Below the pieces are notes generated by a model. That model saw only the letters and a list, made by a program, of their open reading frames with translations. It made no database searches and was not told where the DNA came from. A program made the translations under genes and the position numbers. Positions 12,213-23,284 of a stretch of DNA of 64,000 nt are shown here, piece by piece (the first letter of the stretch is position 1; every line of letters starts with the position of its first letter). This DNA is from Paraphoma chrysanthemicola (lineage: Eukaryota > Ascomycota > Dothideomycetes > Pleosporales > Phaeosphaeriaceae), in contig JAGMWG010000005.1 in assembly GCA_020744225.1 (NCBI GenBank), positions 186,001-250,000 on the forward strand. The letters are read 5' to 3'.

Positions 12213-13334
12213 TCATCCTCCGCCGACGCCGAACCGAGTGCGTAGCGTGTTCAGCCGGCGCAGCGTCTCGGGCATGTCGTTGATGCCGCTCTCTGTGCGC
12301 GTCAGGCGGTATGCCGAGTAGTTCTTGTTTTCCTGCAGCAGTGTGTCGATGAGGGAGAAGTCACCAATGACGCACTGGCCTGACGTGAGAATGTCGAGGG
12401 CATCGGGATGGCCGGCCTCGGTGGCAGAGGATGAAAGCAGCGCATCCTCGTCGTCGGCGTCGACTCCCACGTCTGACAGCGTGTCGGACCGGCGTAGCAA
12501 GCCGCGCTCCTCGTCGTCGGCATCCTGTTCGCGGGCCGCATTCTCGCGGGCTTGTGCCTCTGCCGCGTCGCTGTCCGTCTCGGATGTGGCGGGGTCGTTG
12601 TCGCTCTCACTTCGGGGCGAGGCGGTCGCTCCTGCCGACAGCTTCGCCAGCTTCTTCTTCAGCTCGCGGCGCTTCACGTGGACTGACACCATGACCAGCT
12701 GCAGGCACAGGACACACACATCGAGCGCGCCCAGCGTCCACTTGCTGGTTGGGCCCTGCTGGCCAATGAAGTCGATCATCAAGCCGCCGTGCAGGTATCC
12801 ACGTGTGTCTTCGCCGGCGGTCGGCGCAGGGTATAGCTGGTGGAGCAGCAAGTTGGCGACAAAGGCAAACAGCACCACGGGCAGGAACGGCTTGGGCTCG
12901 TCGGGCGGACGCTCACCAACAGGGTCCGCCGTGGGGGTGAGCAGCGTGCCATGCAGGATGGCGCGCACGGCGAACCAGAAGAAGGAGCAGCTATCGCGGG
13001 TCAGTCACGTTATGTTCAATGGCAGTCCGGCCGGAGGCTGGCGGGAGCTTGCGTACTCGAAGTGGTAGATGGTGATGAGCTGCATGTACACGGCCAGGTC
13101 GAGCTCGCGCAGGACGTCGTTGAGCATCCGGATGCGCTTCCTCTTTGCATCCAGTCTCCTTTCCTTGACCAGCTGCTCTTTCAGGCGCCGGGCCTCTTGC
13201 TCTTGCTCGTGCTCGTGCTCGTGCTTGTCTACGTCTACGTCTACGTCTGTCCGGTCATGGTCCGCCTCGCCGTGGCCCGGCAGGCCATGCTCATGATGCT
13301 GCACAGCTCCCGAGGACTCGCCCGCATCGTTCAT
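12213..13334 (-). CDS. DUF1746 membrane protein, Dsc4-like
   Basis: Two exons (13057-13334 and 12213-12990) flank a 66-bp intron with GTACGC donor, CTGAC branch-like site and GATAG acceptor. The spliced product is 351 aa. The join creates LITIYHFDCSFFWFAVRAIL, the hydrophobic segment typical of the DUF1746 family. Two further hydrophobic segments follow (FLPVVLFAFVANLLLHQLYP and LDVCVLCLQLVMVSVHV), then a long acidic Ser/Asp/Glu-rich tail. Fission yeast Dsc4, a subunit of the Golgi Dsc E3 ubiquitin ligase that activates the SREBP pathway, belongs to this family. The role here is inferred from family only. The ATG at 13334 is the first in frame; the frame continues upstream only via a GTG. The N-terminus has a His/Asp/Glu-rich repeat (DVDVDVDKHEHEHEQEQE). 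It is divergent from RCF1, sharing a 371-bp intergenic region. Confidence 0.85.
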
Positions 13335-13705
13335 GGCGCGGAAAAGGGTGCACAAACGTCGTGGCGCGCATCAAGACGACAGTGCGGCTCGAACGTGGAC
13401 GCGGAGCTTTGGGTCATGGCATGTCGCGCAGCTGCACGGCAGGCAGGCAGGCAGGCGTCGGCTCTGGAAAATCATAAAGGGCCGATGGCCGACGAGTGGT
13501 GAGATAATCGATGCAGCTCCGCATCGCCCACCCTCGAAACCACGCATTGCGCAACCGCCACACCAGTATACGCTTGTCGAGGGCTGCAAACTGCGTTTTG
13601 GAGAGAGCCGCTGCCTACAGCGACAGCAGCACATGTGATCAACCACGGCATCGTCCCATCCCCACACGCGACACCTCCGCCACCTCCGCATACACCGCAG
13701 CCACC
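13335..13705. promoter_or_regulatory. Shared divergent promoter, Dsc4-like / RCF1
   Basis: These 371 bases separate two oppositely oriented start codons and must hold both core promoters. They include GC-rich sequence and a short (GCAG)n-like run (GGCAGGCAGGCAGGC) near 13439-13455. I see no clear TATA box. Confidence 0.5.
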
Positions 13706-14260
13706 ATGGCGGGCATCGGACCTCCCAACAGCGCGCCCCTCCCCTCCTCCTTTGACGAAAACGCGTAAGTCATGCGCCAGACGGCCGTTGCTCATGCTCA
13801 CTCCCTCCACAGCGACTTCTACAATGAGAACACGCTCGACAAGATCTGGCGTCGCTTCCGCGAAGAGCCACTCATTCCCTTTGGCTGCGGCCTCACAGTC
13901 TGGGCCATTGTCGGCGCCACCCGCTCCATGCGCAAGGGCGACCACAAAATGACGAATCTTTACTTCCGCCGCCGTCTCTATGCACAGTCCTTCACAATCG
14001 CCGTCCTGGTCGTCGGCAACTTATACTGGCAAAAAGACCGCGTGAAGCGGAAAGACTATGAGAAGATGCAGGCCGAGCAGGATCGAAAAGAGAAGCGGGA
14101 CCGATGGCTGAAGGAGCTCGAGATGCGCGACGAAGAGGACAGGGCGTGGAAGGACCGCTTGGCGAAAAAGACAAGAGGCGCGACCGACGAGGCTAGAGGC
14201 GTCACGGAGTTAGTTGCAGAGAAAACAAAGGAGCTCAAGGACCAGACATTAGGGAAATGA
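13706..14260 (+). CDS. RCF1: Respiratory supercomplex factor 1 (HIG1 domain)
   Basis: Two exons (13706-13764, 13813-14260) flank a 48-bp intron with a consensus GTAAGT donor, encoding 168 aa. Rcf1 is an inner mitochondrial membrane protein that associates with cytochrome c oxidase and complex III and supports supercomplex assembly. The HIG1 domain spans about residues 22-95. The first helix is around residues 40-56 (PLIPFGCGLTVWAIVGAT), followed by a basic loop with RSMRKGDHK, then FRRRLYAQSFT leading into the second helix (about 80-92). The RxxAQ stretch matches the conserved motif of type-2 HIG1 proteins. A charged coiled-coil tail (about 95-150) is usual for fungal Rcf1. Both the length and the two-helix layout match the family. 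Confidence 0.95.
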
Positions 14261-14621
14261 TGCAATGTACATGGGAGCACGGGACGCGAACATTCCCACG
14301 CCACGACGTAACGCCATCGTTCTGGCTTCGAGGAAGAGATGAGGGGCCACATTCACTGTACATATGTTTGGCATTGTAAGAGTATCTTGGGCGTTTTTAG
14401 GCGCATCTGGCCAAGGAACAGTCACTACTTGACCGACTATGCTTCTCCTTACCATCAACCACTCTTCGCAAAATGACGTCTGAGAATGCAGGTTGAATAT
14501 CGAGGAGTCGGGGAAACATTTCGTCTATGTCTAGAATCACACTGGATGATGATCAAAGCCCCGTGCCCCTTGCCGACCCGACCAGTCATCCTCCTTCCTT
14601 ACCTCTTCGTTATTGTCCACC
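14261..14621. other. Convergent intergenic region
   Basis: This lies between the RCF1 stop and the stop of the Zn2Cys6 regulator on the other strand. It should hold both 3' UTRs. No other feature is seen. Confidence 0.5.
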
Positions 14622-16608
14622 TCAGCTGGTAACAACGCCTCGACCAGCTACCACCTCCGTCGTGAATCCAAGCGCGTTCAGGTTTGCAAAGGACTCGCAC
14701 CCCCAGTCGACGTCAAAATCAAAGTTCAAGTCCAAAGCATCCAGCGGCATTATCGGTGTTGTCTCCGGTACATGTATCTCCTCATCTTGAAGGTTTAGAA
14801 TCTCCCTCGCAATGATGCCCATAGCAAGATACTCCCTATGACCACTAGCCCAGACCTCGCCCATCATCTTAAGGACGCCCATGTTCAAGCGTATCTTCTC
14901 ACGCTCAAGTGACAGCTGTGGCTCTTGCAGGATGTAACGGCATGCAGACAGCTGCGCGATGGTCATAAGAGAGATCATGCAAATGATGAAAGGTGTATGC
15001 TCTGTAAACCGCGTTGGAAGAGTCAGGAGACCTATGCGGTAGTTTCTAGAGTCAGTATTCATCTTGTCTGCAGATCCCGCACATAGTACTGACTGTTCAA
15101 TTTGTCGGTGGAATACAGAATCTTGGCGGTGTGGACGTGAGCTTCGTCCTTTATAGAGTCATTGCTTTCTGGTGGTGGTGGTGGAACACACTTTGAGACT
15201 GACTCAATAGCAAAGTATTTGAGTTTCGAGAGCTGGCGGTGCACATCGACAATGTAACTACACAGGTCAGCACAAAAGATGCCATCTGCTCCTGCACATG
15301 CAAGCCTACTCACGTGTGCATCAGTATATTTGCCTTGAACATCAACTCGTCCACGCTCCCGTCATGACGTATTATTCTTCTCTTAGATTCCGGTAGAAGT
15401 GAGCACCAAGCCGTCATCACAGTGTCCAACTTCTTGGCAATAGATTTGGCGTTTTCCAAATCTTCTATCCGCCGTGTGGCAAGCGCATTGTTGACGCCCA
15501 TTGTGAATCCAATCAATTGGGCAAACGACGAGAACTCGACGTCACAGAACTCCCTCATCTTGTAACTTCGAAGGGTGGCTGGAATAGGAATGATCTGTGA
15601 GATGATCAGCGCTATAGATCAAGTCGAACTGCAGTCACGGAAATGTCTTACACCAGACTGATACTGCTGCTCCTCGCAAGGCAAATGAGTTGTAGTCTCA
15701 ACCGCACCCGTCTGAGTCGGATAAGAGTGAGTGCTCCCCGCGAGGTGTGCATCTGTAATGTAGAGGGTCCACCAAGTCCGCCTCCAGCTCTCCTCCATAA
15801 CAGCATCGCCTTGACCGTGCTGCGATGCGAAATCCGCATTTTGCATTCCAATACTCAAAGCACCGTCGATTGCTTCATCGAGTAATCTTCTCCCTCGTTC
15901 CGGCTCATTGGATGCGTACACGGCGATGGAGTATAGAACCAGTGCCTGTATGTGGTACGGACTGATCATTCCTGGTCGCGATCGAGCCGATTGTATCGCC
16001 TTATACGCAGCAGTCGCCAGAGGTATTGAGTCCACTGTGTATGTGAATATCGAGCCAATGTAGAGCAACACTGGTAGGAGGACCTCGCCAGCAGTAGCAT
16101 CAGTGACCAGTTGTGCTTGTAAGGACCATCGAGGTAAAATACATGGATGCGCGACGTGAAAGTAGACGAAGTAATTTGCCAGGAGCTGGTCGATCTGACC
16201 TTGTGTAAAGCATCCAACGCCCAGTATGGTGGCGTCCAAGGGCGATTCCACACTACTTGGTATGGAGCCCGCTGAGAATTCGGATCCAGATGAATGGCGG
16301 CCAAGTGTATTCATGGCGTCCTCCTCTTTCCATGGATCCGTTGAAGGAAAGTGGTCTTTCGATAAGGCAGGCGGGTCATTCTCTTTTGAGTGCGCCCCCA
16401 TCGCTGCGGGTCTTCGTGGCCTGCCACCGCGTCGAGATTTCTGAAACTCACAGATCTTCCCGTCTGCGAGACATCTTTTACAATCCGGTAGTGTGGCATC
16501 ACACTTGACCTTTCTTGCCCTACATTGGATACATGCCAAACGAACACGATGAATAGGTCGTCTCGCTTGTTGAGGAATGGAATCAGGTTGTGATAGTGAG
16601 ATGTTCAT
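14622..16608 (-). CDS. Zn2Cys6 fungal-specific transcription factor
   Basis: Four exons (15652-16608, 15314-15594, 15094-15257, 14622-15031) are separated by introns of 57, 56 and 62 bp with GTAAGA, GTGAGT and GTCAGT donors. All phases agree and give 603 aa. The N-terminus carries a canonical binuclear zinc cluster with cysteines at 26, 29, 36, 43, 46 and 53, followed by a basic RRGGRPRRP linker. The middle part resembles the fungal-specific regulatory domain, with the characteristic YFVYFHVAHPCILPRWSL stretch. The product is a nuclear DNA-binding regulator. It shares strand with the MFS transporter whose stop is 623 bp upstream of this start, so it may control that transporter (inference). 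The ATG at 16608 directly precedes the cluster and fits the family's usual start. Confidence 0.9.
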
Positions 16609-17231
16609 AACGGATAACGACCAACGACCTAAGAATGAAGCATCTATGGTGGAAGTAACCAGTGATTTACCAGGGTCTATGGCGCTAACATTGGTCTGGT
16701 CTTATACCTAAGTCATCAAAACCGAAAATCGCTGACTCGGCGACTCGCAATCTAAATACTGCGAGATGAGCGGAGAAGCATGTCAATGTCGGAGAGGAAC
16801 GGCGGACTCACCGTGATGTTCGACCAATCGGAGGTTTGAATGAGCAGCTGTAGCTGCAAGGATGTGCTTAATCATCTTTGCCAATAGCTTCTCGGTGGCA
16901 TGTTGTGCCTCGCTCTCACAGATGAGACTGCACGCCCAGAATGACGTACCACTTGACTTTGTGGCATGCTCTGGATGTGACCAATGGGACGTTAGTCATC
17001 AAAACATGATATTTGTGGGGCGGGATATTGTAAGCGACACTGAGCCGTGCTTCAGTTGAATCATACCATTATAAACGCATCTGATCGCGGAATGGATGGT
17101 ATGTTCCATTCGACTAGAATGTGCTACTTTTGATTTGGTGTTGCTCACCCCAATCATATACACGCACGTTGATGTGACCTCGAGCCCCTGCGGTGTCCCA
17201 TCCTTGCGCCGTACACATCGTCGTTAGAATT
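16609..17231. promoter_or_regulatory. Zn2Cys6 regulator upstream region
   Basis: These 623 bases lie between the transporter stop and the regulator start, both on the minus strand. They should hold the transporter 3' UTR and the regulator promoter. A frame at 16862-17059 is open but has no recognisable content. Confidence 0.4.
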
Positions 17232-18813
17232 TTACCAACGCTTTCGTAGATCAACATTGTGCAGTAAACGGCTCGCTAGCATGAACATCGAGCCCACAAT
17301 TAGCGATGCTCCCTAAAGTCGGTTCGTTACTGATTGATTCCAATATAAGCACCATGTCACAACGTACCGAAAACAGGATCAACCATTGGTACCCCCCTTT
17401 GCTCTGCTTATCCACAATCAACGCTCCTCCGATCGGAGTTCCGATCAAGCTTGCGACTGCGACTGCGCTGTAAAAGGCTCCAATTCTCGCGCCAAGGCTG
17501 CCGTCTGGTGTGATTTGGCCAATGACCGATGCTGGAAGTGCGTTTATGTTGCTGATTGTAAGTCCATAACAACAGATGAAGACTACCAGAACTGCTAGAG
17601 AATTGCTAATGAGCCAAAGCGATAAGCATAAGAGGCCTGAAAGAAGCGTAGTAAGCCAGAGGAGATTCAGTCGACCGAAACGATCCGCGAGAAGGCCACC
17701 ACTGTTGCTGGTCAGTGTACGAACGGCATGAGTTCGTTGGGACCTTACACGACTGCGCCTAAAATGCTGCAACTATTCATTATACACAATAAGTATTCGC
17801 TAAGTTTGTTGCTAGGATATGACGCATTTGCATATGTCTCTGCAACCCAATTAGCAGTCTGTCGTTGCGGGCGTTGCGAGGAGCGTACTGATATAGTATG
17901 ATGGCATCCACAGTCCTAAGACCGCGAAGAACGTCCCGGCGCATAGGATACTATATCGAGGATCAAGATAGCCTCTGAAGTCTATCAAAGCTCCACAGGT
18001 TCGCTCCTTATCTTTTCCAGCAGGCTTGCTTGTTGAAATGCAGAGTGCTATTAAGTAGCATATCCTACAAAAGTCAGTCCATTATCGATGGATGCCGTAG
18101 ATTACTGACCCAATTTTCAGGCCAGCAAGCCGCAAAGCATTTGCAAACCCCACAAGAGGGACAAGCTTCTCAAACATGAGTGGGAAGCCTATTCCACCGA
18201 GCGCGGACCCAGTGGATACCATTCCCATCGTCAGCGCACGGCGCTCTTTGAAGTGTTGACCCACTACTGTGAGCTGGAGAGTAAGAGATAAGGTCAGTAC
18301 TATCTTTGATCTCATGGTACATGACGCACCGCTGGCTGGATGCCAAAGGCAATAGTGAGACCCATCAAAAGACCTTGGGTGAGCAAAATTTGCCAGAACT
18401 GGCCTGGCTGTGCGAAGGATAGCATGAAAAGAGCAGATATGAGGCCTGTACCAGATCCAATGTAGAGATACTGCGTAAAAATCAGTCTGCCCTCAACGAG
18501 GGAAGTGACATCATACCGTAACACCATAACGATCGCAAAGCGCCCCCGATATAGCTGCAAGCGAGTTCATGAGAAACATTTGTAGCGTGCCGCAAAACGC
18601 AATGGTGGCAATTGGGGTATTCTGCAAGAAGTAATGCGAATAGTAGTCCTGGAAGAACCCAAAACTGTTCATAATACCAAACGAGGAATAATAGATGAGG
18701 GTTGAACCAGCCACCGTGCGCCAGGCCTGGCCGCCTCCCTCAGCCACGCATGCTTTAAGTTCACATGCTTCGATAGTGCTTGCGGAGGGTAATCGTTCGA
18801 TGTCGTTTGACAT
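17232..18813 (-). CDS. MFS monocarboxylate/riboflavin-type transporter
   Basis: Seven exons were assembled by splice sites and frame: 18517-18813, 18330-18470, 18110-18273, 17889-18064, 17749-17839, 17368-17701, 17232-17312. All introns are 45-56 bp, and the spliced product is 427 aa. It begins MSNDIERLPS with a short cytoplasmic N-terminus, then AWRTVAGSTLIYYSSFGIMNSFGFF, the first-helix pattern of the MCH/monocarboxylate porter family. Other landmarks are GALCDRYG after helix 2-3, VGQHFKERRALTMGM in the 4-5 loop, and GGLLADRFGRLNLL in the 8-9 loop. About 12 helices are expected. The family includes yeast Mch5 (riboflavin) and Mch4, but the substrate cannot be read from sequence. The neighbouring Zn2Cys6 regulator lies on the same strand. 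Upstream in-frame ATGs exist, but the chosen start matches family length. Confidence 0.88.
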
Positions 18814-21603
18814 GTTCCCAGGATATGCTGTTGGACGGGTATTATCAGGAGTAAGGGTAATGAAGGACAACTTACATTCCATTGCAGACGCGTTTTGGTC
18901 ATAGATATAGCTGCACTTCTTGGTGCTAAGGCCGATATGTACTACCGATCTCATATAACACGTCCACGATTCGATGGAGGTGATGCTTCAATGTCATTCG
19001 AGGAGCCCGGACAGGAAGAAAGCGGAAACTTGCTTCCTGTACCTTGCCATTGCTCGCATGTGATCATTGCATTCCTTCGTTGTTGTTTGGAATGTACTTT
19101 CAGGTCCCGATGACTGACATCATGTGTAGTAGTTAGTAGGCTGCTCGGAATCGAATTTTTGCAGTGGAGAAACATTGTCTTCCGGCAACCTACTTGTCGT
19201 CGACTTGTAACATGCAGCTCATCATTCGGGAGAGGCTTCAAAGGTATACAGGCGTAGGACGTGAGCGGCAGCGGAGCCGGATGTCACCCGAGTGAAGGTC
19301 ACTGAACAGGTTTCTGATTAGCTGAGAAACTGTGCATCAATGGGCAGTAGTTATAGCGACTTCATTTATGTGTGCCATCATGTGAGAGACGGGCGCTTGC
19401 TAGAAGTGAGTCAATCATCAATCTCATGTCGGTTGTGCGACACCAACCCAAGGGTTCGCGCAACGGCACACTAGATTATGATCAAACAGCTCCCGGAATT
19501 TTGTGGCCTCCACTGAAAGCTGTATTTGGTACACAGGCAAATCCCTCCATTCTATCATGTCACTCTTGAAGTATGTCACTTTTGAAGTCTCAAGCGATGG
19601 TGTCGGGCTGACGTGTTAGGACAGAAAACTCGAAAATATCTAAGCGAGAGATCGTTCGACGATTTGATGGCTTGAACTACGATGAACATGTCAGCGTACC
19701 CAGTTTTACGAGAGTAGAACTAAACTTGAGAGTCTGATCTGGTCTCAGAAATTGATTAATGAAACAGATTCTTCATCAAACCATGCGACACTTCATCTTT
19801 GAGCAGTTTGTGCATATCATCGCTAGGTTTGGGGTATATTTTCCATCCACTGATTAAGTCAAGTCACGCCGTTGCTTTGGTCCAAATACAGTAAAGAGAA
19901 GAGGAAGCTGTGTACCCTTGCTGGGCTGCCGAAGCAAGAACTGTGGCTGGAATCCGAGACCGAATAAAGGTGTCGCACTGAGATTGGTTCAATCATTGAC
20001 CTCTTCTTTCTCGTCCCTTGAAATAACCACCTTCTGCACCTAAGCAAAGACCCGATCTGTCTCGATATGATTGACTGGATTTTGCAGGCCGAGGGAACAT
20101 GTTTGAATCCCGTTTCGCGTTCTAGAACTTCTCTACAAAGCAGCACACATACGGTCCCAAAATTTACCGACAGATATGCCAGTCTCTACCCCGAGCACAC
20201 ATTCCGTGCTATTGTTGTAGCGATGCCGCAGACCTCCAGCTGACTTGGCAAGTTTTGGGAATGCATCGATGCGTCGCGATTCGCGATACTCGACCGAGGC
20301 ACGCTGGTGAAAGAAAACAGACAGCTGAGTCTAATCCTGTTAACGATCTTTGAATTTTTGTTCACATGTTGGCTTACCCCTTGAGTAAGTGCCAGCAGAT
20401 CGGTGTACGAGCAATGCTATTTTGAACCTCCTGCCGAGCCACGTCCGGACTTGGACACATCTCACGTGCCGTAGATACATACAAGAACTGGCAGGGACGA
20501 GAGGGGTATCCCTTGAACGGCTCATCCCAATGAAAAATTCGGAAATTTAGGCCTATGCAAATATCCTCAAAAGAAAAAAGAAGGTGGCATGTGCAAGCAT
20601 AACAAGCCGATTATATGTCGGAAAGATGATGTGTGTCTTGAAGAAACGGCAACAGACTCTTGAACATGGTGTAGTCGTGCGGAATTGGCGAAGAAGCATC
20701 GATTGGGTGCTTTTGACGATACCCTTGGTCGAAAATATTTTCATATGCATCATTGACTTCTTGTGATAAAAAGGTATCAAGGCGTCCAGTTCTAGGTCAC
20801 ACATCATGTGGCATGTAGGCCTCCGAAACCGCCAGACTCTCGTAGGGCGCCACATTAAGTGCCATTTCGTACTGCAGCATCAAGCAAACCCAATCATTGG
20901 GCAGCACTGTGCAGCCTCCGTTGACGTAAGTATTGCCGACAAGTAACGTGGCCCAAGATCGCCAGTTGTTTGTTGATCTCATCGTGCCTTCGATTGTCCC
21001 GGTTGGATGTTTACGTTGAGGTCGTCTCGGAAAGAGAGAACCATCGAAGAAAGGCCACGCAGTCCTTAAGAGGCGCGCCTGTTCTGATTTTACAAGTCTA
21101 CGACGAAAAAGGCCTTGCGCTGTCCTTTCGCGTTTGTTTCAAGTTCAAGCGAAGGTACCTTCTCATGTCATGGCGAGGCAGCAGCGCGCGGTGTTGCTTG
21201 TCGTGTTCCTTGGCCTTGGACTGCTCTTCCACTGCATTCACTATTATTAACAGGATACGGTTTTGCTTTCAAAAGGGAAGTGGTACATCACGTACTCACT
21301 CCCTCGCTGATCGAGTTCTGCCCACCGGCTTCACTTCCAATAGTACGAAATGCTGTCTTCCAGCAGAACGAGGAAAAGAAGAACAAGATGTTTGTAGGTC
21401 GGCACTAATTGGAGCAGTGACTGTTGGACTGGTCGGACTTTATTTCCTTTCCGGATCTCATGTCGCAGGAAAAAGCAACTTAGTGCTACGGTTAGCAGTG
21501 GATCGACGTCATGGATTCGTGTTGTACCCGCGGATCTGCGACAGCTCCATGTCTCTCACACAAACACTACCTACCCCACCGCACAATTTTTGTTCCACAA
21601 GTA
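18814..21603. other. 2.8 kb without a supported gene
   Basis: It has only short frames. At 21170-21250 an ATG opens a 26-codon frame (MARQQRAVLLVVFLGLGLLF...) that looks like a type II membrane anchor, but it ends at TAA with no clear splice donor. It may be a gene relic. Nothing else is supportable. Confidence 0.45.
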
Positions 21604-22452
21604 ATGGTCATGGCTGCCAAGCAAAGCAAACAGACTTCTCATGCTAATTGGTTTGACGAGCGACCAAGCGATAGCCAAATCCCGCAGTCTGCAAGGCGCC
21701 TCCTGGAAACTTACAGCGGCATTGCCCCAGACAACGTTATCGAGCACATTATCCAAGTTCGCAACGAGGCTTGGAATGTTCATCCTTACCCTTGCCTTGG
21801 ACAGTTCCGGTTCCTTGAGGCAGGATTAGACCAATGCGAAGAATACAACGAAGTGGTCGAGCGTCTCTGCAGCGGGCAGAAGCTGTTGGATATGGCATGC
21901 TGTGTAGGTCAGACCATCCGACAACTAGTCGCAGATGGTGCGCCTTCGAAGAATATATATGGCTGCGACTTGCAGCCCAACTTCATTGAGCTAGGCTACA
22001 AGCTGTTCAGAGATCGCGACAAGCTTGAGACAAGATTCCTTGTAGCAGACATCTTCGACCCGAACTCCGCCTTGCAGGATCCAAACGTCAAATGCAAGCT
22101 CGATATGATATATGCGGGCTCATTCTTTCACCTGTGGGGATTGGAGCAGCAAAAACAGGTGTCTAAGGTCGTTGCATCGTTGATGAACCCGCAGCCAGGC
22201 TCTTTGATACTTGGGCGCCAGATTGGGGCCGTCGAGGCTGCGGAGAAGACTTCAGCGACCGGAACCATGTTTCGGCACAACGCAGAAAGTTTCAAGAAGA
22301 TGTGGAAAGAGATTGGTGATGATCTCGGCTTTACATTCGCAATTGAGGCCCATCTCAAGATGCTCAACGACGAGCACTTTGAATCCCACACAAACGATCA
22401 ATTTCAGGCTAACGACACGCGGCGAATCTGGTTTTCGATCAGGATGCAGTAG
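21604..22452 (+). CDS. SAM-dependent methyltransferase, AusD-like
   Basis: This is a single exon of 282 aa. The Rossmann methyltransferase core starts with LLDMACCVGQTIRQL (motif I, in the D-x-A/G-C-C-x-G-Q form of this fungal subfamily). It continues with IYGCDLQPNFIELGYKLF (motif II, acidic residue binding the SAM ribose), FLVADIFD, and DMIYAGSFFHLW (motif IV region). The family includes methyltransferases of fungal meroterpenoid pathways such as AusD, which act on carboxyl or hydroxyl groups. Here no polyketide synthase, prenyltransferase or terpene cyclase is nearby, so the substrate is unknown. The ATG at 21604 was chosen because the product then begins MVMAAKQS and the preceding frame is not protein-like; a second ATG two codons on is equally possible. 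Confidence 0.88.
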   Translation: MVMAAKQSKQTSHANWFDERPSDSQIPQSARRLLETYSGIAPDNVIEHIIQVRNEAWNVHPYPCLGQFRFLEAGLDQCEEYNEVVERLCSGQKLLDMACCVGQTIRQLVADGAPSKNIYGCDLQPNFIELGYKLFRDRDKLETRFLVADIFDPNSALQDPNVKCKLDMIYAGSFFHLWGLEQQKQVSKVVASLMNPQPGSLILGRQIGAVEAAEKTSATGTMFRHNAESFKKMWKEIGDDLGFTFAIEAHLKMLNDEHFESHTNDQFQANDTRRIWFSIRMQ

Positions 22453-23284
22453 CCTTGCAATAGACTTTGTAGGCTCTTTCTATTTTTGGTTTCCGCTGCC
22501 GGAAGATCTTGGATATTGGACGCGCCGCAGATACGAGAATTGAGTCTTAGTTCCAGATTTTGGTTCAGCCTGGACCTGCGAGGCCGTCGACCCTTCCCAT
22601 GAGAGCCTCTTGGTCGGTTCAGGTACATGTATGATCTTCAGATGATCAAGATCGCATCTGAGCAACTTGTCCTAGGTGGGACTGGGCAGGTGCTCTAGCT
22701 TCGGCAGTAGCGAGGGTACAACCAGTTGTGGCTATTTAAAACTAGCAGATCTGCGCCACATAGCTCGACACACGATTCTGCCGGGCCCCAGGCCGTGGTA
22801 ATATGTATCTAGCAGCTTGCATCCCTACCGTGAGCACTTTCGACATATTTGTTCCATATCACATTTCAATAGTCTGGCCAATTTCTGCTGGACGGCTAAT
22901 TCGATATGGCGGCTCGTACCCATGGCCTCGGGAACAATAGGCGGTATCCTGCGGCAGACTTGCAAGTACGGGACATGCTCTACACCATCTACCGGTGAAA
23001 TGAGATCGTGTTCATCTACTAAATTTACATGTTCTAGCTCATCCAGCACGTTCCTCTTGGGCCACCGATGCCAGTAGCGTCGATGTTCATCTATACACAA
23101 ATGAAGTGGACAACTGTGGGCAGAATTCGCCTGCTACTTATGCTCCCGGACATGCTGGCGCGAAGGGTTTTCAAATGTGTTATAAGTCAGCATCGCGCAT
23201 GTGAACTGCAGTGTACCCTCATCTTCGGTACCTGAGTCAATACATTTAGCAGAAGCAAAGGGCACAATTTGAGAAAACAGCATC
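22453..23284. other. Intergenic, no supported gene
   Basis: It lies between the methyltransferase and the secreted-protein gene on the same strand. A TATTTAAA sequence is at about 22733-22740, too far upstream to assign. No coding content is recognisable. Confidence 0.5.

Noticed and set aside
12325..13068. 247-codon frame antisense to the Dsc4-like gene
   Set aside because: A mirror of the biased codon usage of the real gene on the minus strand; it is Ser-rich and meaningless.
20970..21647. 225-codon frame overlapping the methyltransferase start
   Set aside because: It has no recognisable content and overlaps the well-supported methyltransferase in another frame.
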